Shown: positions 19,056-26,844 of the stretch, one piece after another
How positions within the stretch are numbered: the first letter of the stretch is position 1
How the letters are laid out: each line of letters starts with the position of its first letter
Assembly (NCBI RefSeq): GCF_003259905.1
Contig: NZ_QLMG01000009.1
Location: 1 to 64,000, forward strand
Reading direction: 5' to 3'
Length of the DNA stretch: 64,000 nucleotides
Origin: Salipiger aestuarii
Lineage (GTDB): Bacteria > Pseudomonadota > Alphaproteobacteria > Rhodobacterales > Rhodobacteraceae
Made by a program: the position numbers and the translations under genes
Notes under the pieces: model-generated
Seen by the model: only the letters and a program-made list of their open reading frames with translations
Databases searched by the model: none
Told to the model about the DNA's origin: nothing

Positions 19056-19412
19056 TCAGACGCGCGGAGGTCGTTCGATTTGGTATGTCTGTAAGGTGTT
19101 CGACGTGGCCGACCTCAAAGGCCATGCGGCTCTGTAAATATCGAGCGGGTGCGGCGATCGGTCGGGGCCAGGCACAACCGCCTGACTGTGATCGTGATCG
19201 ACGCTGTCATGGTTGTGTCCATGCATGGCCCAGGCAAGGTCTTCTTCCAGTCCATGCGAATGACCGTGCTCAGCAATCATTTCTGCGTGCTCTTGGAGGA
19301 CGCTGAAGACTGAGGGCGCGTGCGAGGTTGCGGGCACCACAGACCAGAGAAGTACGGCTAAACATAAGAGTGTCGCAAACGCGGCGTTTACAACTGTCCT
19401 CAAGGTTTCCAT
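19056..19412 (-). CDS. His-rich secreted or membrane-anchored small protein
   Basis: A 118-residue protein with an N-terminal membrane/signal segment (AAFATLLCLAVLLWSVVPATSHA) and a His-rich stretch (EHAEMIAEHGHSHGLEEDLAWAMHGHNHDSVDHDHS). The histidines point to nickel, cobalt, zinc or copper binding. Start chosen at the ATG at 19412. It diverges from the CsoR/RcnR-type repressor gene, and the shared intergenic dyad could control both. Confidence 0.65.
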   Translation of the reverse strand: METLRTVVNAAFATLLCLAVLLWSVVPATSHAPSVFSVLQEHAEMIAEHGHSHGLEEDLAWAMHGHNHDSVDHDHSQAVVPGPDRSPHPLDIYRAAWPLRSATSNTLQTYQIERPPRV

Positions 19413-19466
19413 AGGTTCTGCCCGTCTGCCCGTCTCTAGCGTGGTGCGTCGTGGCACCATCTTGTT

Positions 19467-19487
19467 CTATCCTCCCGGGGGGGATAG
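19467..19487. promoter_or_regulatory. Likely operator of the CsoR/RcnR-type repressor
   Basis: An inverted repeat CTATCC / GGATAG flanks a central C/G tract (TCCCGGGGG). Operators of the CsoR/RcnR/FrmR family are G-tracts flanked by A/T-rich inverted repeats, so this fits. It lies ten bases before the repressor ATG and between two divergent genes. There is no clear Shine-Dalgarno sequence between it and the ATG other than the G-tract itself. Confidence 0.6.
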
Positions 19488-19496
19488 AACTACTTT

Positions 19497-19757
19497 ATGA
19501 CAAAACATCCAGTCCATGCAACCCATCCCGCCCTTGTCGCCCGGCTGAAACGCGCTGACGGCCATTTGCGCGCCGTGATCGAAATGATCGAGGCGGGCAA
19601 ACCCTGTCTGGAGATTGCTCAGCAGATGCAAGCGGTCGAAAAGGCCGTGACGAACGCCAAGCGTGCGCTGATCCATGATCACATGGACCATTGTATTGAC
19701 GTTGAAAGTTCTGAAACTGATCGCGCAGAGTTGCGGGCGATCGCCCGATATCTCTGA
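19497..19757 (+). CDS. Metal-sensing repressor, CsoR/RcnR/FrmR family
   Basis: An 86-residue all-helical repressor (DUF156). The residues at the metal positions are Cys37, His62 and Cys66. This C-H-C set with 25- and 4-residue spacing is that of copper-sensing CsoR, whereas nickel-sensing RcnR has C-H-H plus an N-terminal His; extra N-terminal histidines (4, 7, 10) here leave nickel or cobalt possible. It sits nine bases before the MFS exporter gene and presumably represses it through the dyad at 19467. Confidence 0.88.
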   Translation: MTKHPVHATHPALVARLKRADGHLRAVIEMIEAGKPCLEIAQQMQAVEKAVTNAKRALIHDHMDHCIDVESSETDRAELRAIARYL

Positions 19758-19765
19758 GGCCGACC

Positions 19766-21085
19766 ATGCTCGATATTCTCTCCGACCGCACTTATCGGCA
19801 CCTCTTTCTGGCGCAAGTCGTAGCCCTTCTGGGTACCGGACTCGCCACAGTCGCACTCGGCCTGCTCGCCTTTGATCTTTCGGGCGACGGGGCGGCGCTG
19901 GTCCTCGGCACAGTCTTCACCATCAAGATGGTTGCTTATGTGGGCATCGCGCCCATTGCAGGGGCTTTCGCAGACCGCGTGCCGCGCCGCGCGCTTCTGG
20001 TGATGCTCGATCTGGTGCGTGCCGGTGTCGCCCTCGCACTGCCCTTCGTGACCGAGGTCTGGCAGGTCTACGTCCTGATCTTCCTTCTTCAATCGGCTTC
20101 CGCCGCCTTCACGCCGACCTTTCAGGCCACGATCCCGGACGTTCTGCCCGAAGAGGCGCGCTATACCCGCGCGCTGTCGCTGTCGCGGCTGGCCTACGAT
20201 CTGGAAAACATCGTCAGCCCGACGCTGGCGGCCCTTCTGCTCGCGGTGATGTCCTACAATTCACTTTTCCTCGGAACGGTCCTCGGTTTCGCCGCATCGG
20301 CCCTTCTGGTTGCTTCGATCGTGCTGCCGAGTCCCCGCCCATCCGAGCCGCGCGGTGTCTATGACCGCACAACGCGCGGCATCCGCATCTATCTGGCCAC
20401 GCCGCGCTTGCGCGGGCTCTTGGCATTGAACCTCGCGGCGGCGGCGGCAGGTGCGATGGTGCTGGTCAATACCGTCGTTCTTGTGCGCGGCTCGCTCGGC
20501 CTTTCGGAAAGTGCTCTGGCCTGGACGATGTTCGCCTTCGGCGCAGGGTCGATGATCGCCGCGCTGGTCCTGCCGCGTGTTCTCGATGTGTTGCCGGACC
20601 GGCCCGTTATGTTCGGCGGAGCCGCGCTGATGGTGGCTACTCTGGTCGGTCTGGCGTTGACGGTCCTTGGAGCAGGCCTTGGCTGGTCCATCCTTCTGAC
20701 AGCCTGGCTGCTAGTGGGGTTGGGGTATTCCACCGTTCTCACCCCCTCGGGCCGGTTGCTGCGCCGTTCCGCCCACGCCGGGGACCGCCCGGCACTCTTC
20801 GCGGCGCAATTCGCGCTGTCCCACGCCTGCTGGCTTGTGACCTATCCGCTGTCGGGATGGCTGCTGACGGTCTATGGTGTCGTTCCCGCACTGATCGGAC
20901 TGGCCCTCATCGCCGCCTTCGGTATGCTCGCAGCGCTGAAACTCTGGCCGTCCGGCGATCCCGTTGAGCTTGAGCACACCCACAAAAATTTGCCACTCGA
21001 CCATCCCCACCTAAGGGGACATCGCAGGCACAGCCATGCCTTGATCATTGACGAGAGCCATCCTCGCTGGGCCACGCATTTATAA
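19766..21085 (+). CDS. MFS exporter with His-rich C-terminal tail
   Basis: A 439-residue transporter with 12 predicted membrane segments and the MFS motif GAFADRVPRRALL between helices 2 and 3. The cytosolic tail of ~40 residues is rich in histidine (EHTHKN, DHPHLRGHRRHSHA), as in nickel exporters of the NreB/NrsD type. Together with the adjacent CsoR/RcnR-type repressor it forms a self-contained metal-export unit. Substrate not determinable: nickel/cobalt by the tail, copper by the regulator's ligands. It is the last gene of the island before the transposon left end. Confidence 0.86.
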   Translation: MLDILSDRTYRHLFLAQVVALLGTGLATVALGLLAFDLSGDGAALVLGTVFTIKMVAYVGIAPIAGAFADRVPRRALLVMLDLVRAGVALALPFVTEVWQVYVLIFLLQSASAAFTPTFQATIPDVLPEEARYTRALSLSRLAYDLENIVSPTLAALLLAVMSYNSLFLGTVLGFAASALLVASIVLPSPRPSEPRGVYDRTTRGIRIYLATPRLRGLLALNLAAAAAGAMVLVNTVVLVRGSLGLSESALAWTMFAFGAGSMIAALVLPRVLDVLPDRPVMFGGAALMVATLVGLALTVLGAGLGWSILLTAWLLVGLGYSTVLTPSGRLLRRSAHAGDRPALFAAQFALSHACWLVTYPLSGWLLTVYGVVPALIGLALIAAFGMLAALKLWPSGDPVELEHTHKNLPLDHPHLRGHRRHSHALIIDESHPRWATHL

Positions 21086-21225
21086 ATCGCAGCAAGAGAC
21101 GAAGACTGGACACGGGCGGTTCGTTTTCATCTGTGCGGACATTCGTGCTTCGAGCAACATTCGTCAAACTGGGCTAGATGCGCGAATTCTCTGCAAGTTT
21201 GGCGGACAGAGGCGTTGACTCTAGC

Positions 21226-21293
21226 TGTCGCGTTGCCCTTAAATCTGAGACGAGACGCTTTCGGCATCGAGTTTTGCCCTTAATTGCGAGATT
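21226..21293. repeat. Left-end TniA-binding repeats (two copies)
   Basis: Copy 1 (21232-21250) GTTGCCCTTAAATCTGAGA and copy 2 (21272-21292) TTTTGCCCTTAATTGCGAGA. Copy 2 overlaps the last codons and stop of tniQ. The 140 bases between the MFS exporter stop (21085) and this end contain nothing I can identify. Confidence 0.75.
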
Positions 21294-22071
21294 CGGCTGT
21301 CATGGGGACTTTGCTTCTCGCGCGCCTTTGCGCGATGTGATCGACCGCGGCTAGCAATCGATGCTCCTTCTCGAAGGCGCGTAAGAGAGCAACCCTGGCA
21401 AAGTCGTCTATGGCGAAGCTGACGATGGCTGCCTTAGCCAAGGGATGAGATCGCGCGGCGGCGATTGCGGCAAGGCAAAACAGCCTCACTTCTGGTCTGT
21501 GGCTTTGAAGAGCGAACAACGGCTCCCCGTGGCAGCCCTTAAGTGACATGGAAAAGGTGACCGCGCGCATTGCGCGCCGAAGTTGCTTGGGGCTTCGAGA
21601 TCGCGCGGCGCACTCAAGCATCCCTGCCCCGCGGCGCGCTCGGTAAATCAGTTTGTCGGGTAATTGTTCGTCACCTGTTTTACCAAGTGTCTGCACAAGT
21701 CTCGTCCCGCAAACTTGACAGTCGAATGCCCAGGCCCGCCTCCAATGCCTGAGCGAAAGGCCCTCTCGGGAGCATTGCAGACAATGCTGGAATGGCATCT
21801 GGGCCGTCAGCGAGGCTTCTCGTGGCGTCATCGCCGGAAAGGCCAAAGATCGCACGACATCTGGGGCGACCCGTGCGGCATTGCCAATCTTCTCTGCCGC
21901 AGCCGCGTCGATGCTGAAGTCCAAGGCGGTGCCATGCGTGGTATCGATTTCGATATGAGCCAGCAGTTCCGCGTCATTGCAGTAGTTGGCCGCAGCCAGC
22001 CGGGACAGCCAACCTGACAACAACTCGTCTGGCAGCGGCGCGACAGTCTTGGGCAGCGAACGCGGCTTCAC
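21280..22071 (-). CDS. tniQ: TniQ transposition target-selection protein
   Basis: A 263-residue TniQ/TnsD-family protein. It has the N-terminal PDELLSGWLSRLAAAN motif and a zinc-finger-like set CLQCSREG...CQVCGTRL, both typical of TniQ. TniQ proteins choose or license target sites together with the ATPase TniB. Its start overlaps the tniB stop by four bases (ATGA), and its stop lies inside the second left-end repeat, so the left end is as short as it can be. Confidence 0.9.
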   Translation of the reverse strand: MKPRSLPKTVAPLPDELLSGWLSRLAAANYCNDAELLAHIEIDTTHGTALDFSIDAAAAEKIGNAARVAPDVVRSLAFPAMTPREASLTAQMPFQHCLQCSREGLSLRHWRRAWAFDCQVCGTRLVQTLGKTGDEQLPDKLIYRARRGAGMLECAARSRSPKQLRRAMRAVTFSMSLKGCHGEPLFALQSHRPEVRLFCLAAIAAARSHPLAKAAIVSFAIDDFARVALLRAFEKEHRLLAAVDHIAQRRARSKVPMTAESRN

Positions 22072-22949
22072 AGCCCGGTCATCTCAAGCCGCCGATGGGC
22101 GTTCGCATGGCGCGACCAAACCGGGGTCCATTTTGCGATTGCGTCATCGGCGATGCATTCATCACCTGTGACAATGGCGTCGATGGAAAGATCCTTGATC
22201 AGCGCGAAGATGCGCGAGGTCACCCCACCGGTCAGCGCAAGTATCTGCTTGAGTGACTTGACCTTCAGATTGGATTTCTTCTCGAGGGGCATTGCCGCGA
22301 TGAGTGTCTGGATCATGTCCGAGAACTCGGCATCGTCGCGCCAGTTTGGGAGGTGATGTTCGTCCAACCGCCTGGCTAACTGGATATCACCACGGATGGC
22401 ATCGACGGCCTCGCTGACCCCGAGGCAGACCAGCGATACTTCGAGTTCATTGCTGAGATACCGTAAAACATTGAGAAAGCGGCGCTGTTCGCGGTGGGTC
22501 CCGGCCAAAAGGTTGTGAACCTCGTCGATCATGATCATCCGCAGGCCAAGGTCACGCAAGAGCGCGATGACACGGACTTCGAGGGAAGCCACATTTTGAG
22601 CGCGAGCGCTCAGTGCCGTCGCCGGGGCGCCGACGGCGGCCAGGATGTGCAGGTAGAACCGCCGTTCATCAGGCGCGGGCGGCGCTTGCAACAGCAGAAG
22701 CGGTGTGCGGGTGATGCCCGACGCCGGATCGTATTCTGGTGCGTACTTGCGCGACAGGTTTCGGGCAATCATCGTCTTTCCAATCCCGGAGGCGCCATGC
22801 ACAAGAAGCCCAGGCATACGGGTTTGTCGTGGCGCTTCGATCATGCCCTGCAAGCGGTCCAACACCTGTTCCGCCCGTGGAAAGCCGATCCAGATATCCG
22901 ATTGAATGAGGGCGATCCGGCCGTCTTCTTCAGTTGTCCCTGCCCTCAA
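22068..22949 (-). CDS. tniB: TniB transposition ATPase
   Basis: A ~293-residue AAA+ ATPase of the TniB/TnsC type. Walker A is GASGIGKTMIARNL, Walker B is LRMIMIDEVHNLL. There is no ATG near the beginning of the domain; I place the start at the TTG at 22949, one base after the tniA stop and behind GGAGAGATGG, giving an N-terminus that reaches IWIGFPRAEQVL, the usual TniB beginning. The longer frame to 23066 is the shadow of tniA. It regulates TniA activity and target choice. Confidence 0.88.
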   Translation of the reverse strand: MRAGTTEEDGRIALIQSDIWIGFPRAEQVLDRLQGMIEAPRQTRMPGLLVHGASGIGKTMIARNLSRKYAPEYDPASGITRTPLLLLQAPPAPDERRFYLHILAAVGAPATALSARAQNVASLEVRVIALLRDLGLRMIMIDEVHNLLAGTHREQRRFLNVLRYLSNELEVSLVCLGVSEAVDAIRGDIQLARRLDEHHLPNWRDDAEFSDMIQTLIAAMPLEKKSNLKVKSLKQILALTGGVTSRIFALIKDLSIDAIVTGDECIADDAIAKWTPVWSRHANAHRRLEMTGL

Positions 22950-22950
22950 T

Positions 22951-24600
22951 TCACCATCTCTCCACCTTGAACAATGGGCGCGATGTATCACCCGTATCGA
23001 TCGCTCGCAGCCCTTCGGTTGACGAGACGGCCGAGTTGGCACCCTCCAATGTCCCTTTTCTTTCACGGGTTCTGCGTTCGGCCTTCGTTAGGCCCCGGCT
23101 TTCAGCTTCTATCTGGCGTTGCTGTCGGATCAGCTCAGCCAGAACCAGCTCATTGGACCCGGACGCGCCAAGGGCACGAGCCTTCCTCATGGCTTCGCGA
23201 TATTCCCAGAGCGAGACGGGCGGAATCTCGAGGTTTCTGTACCGCGCCTCAACATACCGGCCATCGTCCAGTTCAACCCAGATCATTGAGATATCACGAG
23301 GATCGTAGCGAACGACCACCTTTCCATCCCCGCGCCCGATGTGGCCTGCAAGGGCATCGGACCAATATCTTATCTGGAACAGATGGATGCCGTCACGCCT
23401 GATCTTGCGCAGTTCGCTCGGCAGGAAACTCACCTGAAAGGCTTCGATATCAAATGGGATGTCGCCCGTCATTTGCTCTGAGAGCGCCTCCCATTTGGCA
23501 ACGGGCGTGCAGCCAAGACTCGAATGAATGCTGTTGTTGTAACGGCAGATTTCCAAAGCAAACCAACGATCGAATTCGCTCAACGTCATCGTGGCCATGC
23601 CTTCGGCATCATAGTCGCCCTTGGTCGCGATCGAGGATTGCGTTGTTCCCGGCAACAGGTGGACGGCCCCCATCATCGTCCCGATCAAACGTTCGATGTG
23701 ACCTCCGAAGTGAGGACTTCCCGGCGGCCGATAGACCAGATCGATCCCCCATTCCGCGCATGCCGAACGAAAGGCCCGCGACCGGAAATCGCGGCCATTG
23801 TCGACGTGGAGGCTGAGCGGTTTGCCCTGTGCGGGCCAAGGAATATTGCACGCCAATTCCGTCAGAAGTTCCGCCTTGGGGGCCACCGCCTGTGTCAGGC
23901 AAAGCGCCACTGACAGTCGCGAAGGCGCCTCGAGAGAAGTGTAGTATCCGGTTACCATCCGCGTTGCGATGTCGATCGCCAGCGTGACCCAAGGCCGCCC
24001 AATTGGTTGGCGTTCAAAGCTGTCGACAAGAATGATGTCCGCCGGCGTATGATCAATTTGGACGATCTCCAGTGGCACACTGGCCTTGTTCTCACCTGTG
24101 ACCGGCGCAAATTTCTGGCGGGCAACCTTTGCGCCCTCTCGTGCCTTCGCAACTTCGCGGGCATCCATCGCATCCAGGCGACGCTGAACCGTCCGCCGTG
24201 TCGGCGCCTGCAAGCCCTGTTGCCAGCACACACTGCGGATTTCTGTCACGACGCGCGACAGGCTCGAACGCTCCCGGCGCAAAAAATAACGGCGAAGGTG
24301 CTCTTCGATCACCGCTTCGACTTTGCTGGATATCAAGAGCGTCCCGGTCGGGCGGCCCCGTTTCCGCGGCGCCAGAGCGCTGGTGCGCCCACCCTCTTCC
24401 GCCAACCGCTTTATCCAACGCCAGACCGTCGCCCTGCTGACACCAAGCTCCCAAACGGCGTCATTGATGCCACTTTCCAGACTGCCAGTCCCTTTGAGAA
24501 AGGCCTGAACAAGGGGACGCAGCACCGCGGCTCTGCGCGCTTCTTCAGCACCAACGGCAACGGAGTCTTCGCCATCATCATCCATCGATATTTGCCGCAA
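22951..24600 (-). CDS. tniA: TniA DDE transposase
   Basis: A 549-residue rve/DDE transposase of the Tn7 TnsB/Tn5053 TniA family. An N-terminal helix-turn-helix (LGVSRATVWRWIKRLAEEG) precedes the catalytic core with D in QIDHTPADI, D in HVDNGRDFRS and E in GGHIERLIGTM, then a Mu-type C-terminal beta domain. All three acidic residues are present. Its ATG lies 17 bases inside the innermost right-end repeat, so TniA binding to the end would also repress its own promoter. Confidence 0.94.
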   Translation of the reverse strand: MRQISMDDDGEDSVAVGAEEARRAAVLRPLVQAFLKGTGSLESGINDAVWELGVSRATVWRWIKRLAEEGGRTSALAPRKRGRPTGTLLISSKVEAVIEEHLRRYFLRRERSSLSRVVTEIRSVCWQQGLQAPTRRTVQRRLDAMDAREVAKAREGAKVARQKFAPVTGENKASVPLEIVQIDHTPADIILVDSFERQPIGRPWVTLAIDIATRMVTGYYTSLEAPSRLSVALCLTQAVAPKAELLTELACNIPWPAQGKPLSLHVDNGRDFRSRAFRSACAEWGIDLVYRPPGSPHFGGHIERLIGTMMGAVHLLPGTTQSSIATKGDYDAEGMATMTLSEFDRWFALEICRYNNSIHSSLGCTPVAKWEALSEQMTGDIPFDIEAFQVSFLPSELRKIRRDGIHLFQIRYWSDALAGHIGRGDGKVVVRYDPRDISMIWVELDDGRYVEARYRNLEIPPVSLWEYREAMRKARALGASGSNELVLAELIRQQRQIEAESRGLTKAERRTRERKGTLEGANSAVSSTEGLRAIDTGDTSRPLFKVERW

Positions 24601-24616
24601 ATGTCTGTGAACCCTG

Positions 24617-24731
24617 TCTCAGGTTTAAGAGCAAAAATATCGGAATTAAAGGCAAAATCTCATATTTAAGGGCAAAGCACAGCTGTTGATTTCGTTGGAT
24701 TTCTCATCTCACAATTAAGGGCTACGCGACA
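24617..24731. repeat. Right-end TniA-binding repeats (four copies)
   Basis: On the minus strand, outward to inward: copy 1 ends at 24731 (TAGCCCTTAATTGTGAGA), copy 2 at 24658-24677 (TTTGCCCTTAAATATGAGA), copy 3 at 24639-24657 (TTTTGCCTTTAATTCCGA), copy 4 at 24617-24636 (TTTTGCTCTTAAACCTGAGA). Copies 2-4 are packed end to end and copy 1 is set apart by 30 bases, an asymmetric arrangement like that of Tn7 ends. Confidence 0.78.
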
Positions 24732-24828
24732 CCGGTCTACCAATAAAATACTGGCGTGCCATATCTGTCAGTCCGTAACGCGAGATGTAATCGAGTGCGA
24801 CGTCTGATAGCGTCACTTTCGACTTCAT
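24732..24828 (-). pseudogene. 5' fragment of a gene cut by the TniABQ transposon
   Basis: An ATG at 24828 behind the strong site GGGGAGG starts a frame reading MKSKVTLSDVALDYISRYGL then TDMARQYFIGRP, which runs straight into the transposon tip at 24731 and stops a few codons inside it. The good start signals and the protein-like sequence indicate a real gene whose remainder was removed. I do not recognise the product. Nothing matching its 3' part is apparent on the left side of the transposon. Confidence 0.55.
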
Positions 24829-25153
24829 GAACGCCTCCCCTAACAAGTTCCGCTGACAGATTTATCTGGAAGAAGTAAACAAAGAATTAAGCTGTTCTTT
24901 GCTACCCCCGACACAGCGTCTGATGATCTGCCTGATGCCATAACGGGCGGATGACAGCCTCCAGCCTTGAAATATCAAACCAATACCCAGTGGGGCAGAG
25001 ACGCCTCATATAGTCAGCATACCCCCAAAGGGAGATGTGGTGAAGGGTGACGTTCTCGGAGGAAGTGTGGCTTGCGGTGGCCATCGGGTTTCTCGGTAGG
25101 GTCGGGTAGTGACCACCAACCTGAACCGACGGTTGAACCCGATAGCCAAACAG

Positions 25154-25310
25154 ATGATGAACCTGCGCGGTCTCGTGGAAAAGAGCGCCGATACCGACCT
25201 GCTCCGCGAGATGACCGGCTTTGCAGCCGAGCAGCTGATGGACCTGGAGGCCGGCGCCAAGACGGGCGCTGACTATGGCGAGAAGAGCGTCGAGCGTCTG
25301 GCGCAGCAGG
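25154..25310 (+). pseudogene. N-terminal remnant of an IS256-family transposase
   Basis: The frame reads MNLRGLVEKSADTDLLREM, FAAEQLMDLEAGAKTGADYG and EKSVERLAQQ, which is the characteristic N-terminus of IS256/Mutator-type transposases in alphaproteobacteria. After codon ~50 the expected RNGYRDRDW continuation is absent and the frame drifts into unrelated sequence (to 25483). The catalytic domain is gone, so this is a decayed copy. No matching terminal repeats could be found. Confidence 0.75.
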
Positions 25311-25546
25311 CTACATCGCACGGGGCGGACAGATTCTGGATGCGTCACATGATGGACAAGCAGGCTACGGATAGCACTTGGCGAGATCGGTTGCATTCAA
25401 AAGCCGCAGGGCAGTTCCAGCCCAGTGTTGAGAAACCTGCGGCGGGCATACTCTCGCTTCATTTTGTCGTGCAACCCAGTTGACACACCGGCACTGATGA
25501 TCGGCAATCCATATCGGCAAATTCTTTCAATTTCTTTATGGAAACC

Positions 25547-25561
25547 CCTATGTTACATAGG
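25547..25561 (+). promoter_or_regulatory. Palindrome over the probable fic promoter
   Basis: CCTATGTTACATAGG is a perfect 15-base palindrome 27 bases upstream of the fic ATG. It contains TATGTT, usable as a -10 box with TTTCAA (25525-25530) as a weak -35. A repressor site overlapping the promoter is the simplest reading, possibly for autoregulation by the Fic protein's own C-terminal winged helix. Confidence 0.45.
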
Positions 25562-25587
25562 AACTTCAGGCAGAAAAGATCGGCAAA

Positions 25588-26790
25588 ATGTTGGAAACAC
25601 CCGGCAGAATCGAACCGTGTTTCTTCGAAGAGCACATCCCCGCCGAACTGGCTGACCTTTCGGTCGACATCCAGAGAGAAGCGGCGCAGCTAGGACAAGG
25701 GTTGCACCCGGACAGTGCGGCGGAACTTGCGGACCTCATCCGCGTGATGAACTGCTACTATTCGAACTTGATCGAAGGCCACAACACACGCCCGCGAGAT
25801 ATTGAGCGCGCCCTCGCCGGTGCCGAACTCGAAGAAGAGACCCGCCCGCTTGCCTTGGAAGCCCGGGCACATGTCATTGTTCAGCGGGCCATTGACGAGA
25901 TGCATCGGGCTGGCACTCTACCTCGGCCCACATCCGTTGAATTTCTCACATGGGTGCACAAGGCCTTCTACGACGAAATGCCTGACGAATTTCGGGTGAT
26001 CGAGCATCCCGATGGAACCAGGGAACCGATCATTCCAGGGCACATGCGCCAAGAGGGCGACAAGGAAGTGGCAGTGGGGCGCCATCTCCCCCCTTCTTCG
26101 TCGCGCGTCGCCGCGTTTATGGATCACTTCGACAAGCGATTTCAGATCGCCGCGCGGTCCTCGAGCGGACGGATCATCGCGATCGCATCGGCACATCACA
26201 GGCTGAATTACATCCATCCATTCCCGGACGGTAACGGACGCGTCAGCCGCTTGATGTCGCATGCCATGGCCCTGACGGCCAGGATTGGAGGTCAAGGACT
26301 GTGGTCTGTGTCGCGCGGGCTTGCGCGCGGGTTGGCGGATCGCGGTGAATACAAGCGCATGATGGATCTCGCGGACAGCCCGCGTCGTGGAGACCGCGAC
26401 GGGCGCGGCAACCTATCTGAAGCCGCGTTGAAGACCTTCTGCGAATGGTTCCTGAAGGTCTCGCTCGATCAAATTACGTTTTCCACAAAGCTGTTTGACC
26501 TCGCTGGACTGGAAAAGCGCTACCGGCGCCTTGTAGAGGACACCGTCGATGACAAACGTGCGCCCGAACTGATCTCGGCCGTCCTTCGGCATGGCGCGCT
26601 TGAGCGTGGCGACGCGCAGATTGTCCTCAAGACGTCTGAGCGCACCGCACGCAACACGCTTAGCAAATTGACCTCTGCCGGGTATCTGACCTCCGCTTCC
26701 CCGAAAACCCCCGTAAGACTGGCGTTTCCCTTGGACTACCGCGAAAGGCTTTTCCCCAACCTGTTCGCCGATGGAGATTTGCCGGAATGA
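25588..26790 (+). CDS. Fic-domain protein with built-in inhibitory helix and C-terminal winged helix
   Basis: A 400-residue class II Fic protein. The catalytic motif HPFPDGNGR is complete (about residue 210), so AMP transfer from ATP to a target protein is expected. The N-terminal inhibitory motif S-x3-E-G (SNLIEG, about residue 58) would block the active site. The last ~90 residues (QIVLKTSERTARNTLSKLTS) look like a winged helix that could bind DNA. An in-cis inhibited Fic does not need a separate antitoxin. The gene has a palindromic promoter and is followed by a frameshifted gene. Confidence 0.9.
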   Translation: MLETPGRIEPCFFEEHIPAELADLSVDIQREAAQLGQGLHPDSAAELADLIRVMNCYYSNLIEGHNTRPRDIERALAGAELEEETRPLALEARAHVIVQRAIDEMHRAGTLPRPTSVEFLTWVHKAFYDEMPDEFRVIEHPDGTREPIIPGHMRQEGDKEVAVGRHLPPSSSRVAAFMDHFDKRFQIAARSSSGRIIAIASAHHRLNYIHPFPDGNGRVSRLMSHAMALTARIGGQGLWSVSRGLARGLADRGEYKRMMDLADSPRRGDRDGRGNLSEAALKTFCEWFLKVSLDQITFSTKLFDLAGLEKRYRRLVEDTVDDKRAPELISAVLRHGALERGDAQIVLKTSERTARNTLSKLTSAGYLTSASPKTPVRLAFPLDYRERLFPNLFADGDLPE

Positions 26791-26844
26791 TGCAAGTCAA
26801 AACACTTGTCCTGACCGTTTCGCAAACGGGTCGGTGAACAACCA

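Larger units (their letters stand above)
21226..24731. mobile_element. Complete minimal TniABQ transposon (Tn5053/Tn7-like)
   Basis: The two tips match as inverted repeats: TGTCGCGTTGCCCTTAA from 21226 inward and TGTCGCGTAGCCCTTAA from 24731 inward on the other strand. Between them are only tniQ, tniB and tniA, with no resolvase and no cargo. About 20-base repeats (consensus TTTGCCCTTAAWTNTGAGAT) occur twice at the left end and four times at the right end, as expected for a TnsB/TniA-type transposase. The five bases outside the tips (CTAGC and CCGGT) do not match, so no target duplication is visible; later rearrangement is likely. Confidence 0.82.
24829..25587. other. Degenerate intergenic stretch with insertion sequence remnants
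   Basis: About 760 bases without an intact gene. It holds the IS256 remnant at 25154-25310 and a minus-strand open frame of 60 codons (24902-25084, ending ADHQTLCRG) that I cannot assign. The region just before the Fic gene is A/T-rich and carries its promoter. Confidence 0.5.

Noticed and set aside
24902-25396. Minus-strand frame opposite the IS256 remnant
   Set aside because: Most of it is antisense to recognisable transposase sequence. Only the last 60 codons lie outside, and these gave no recognisable product.
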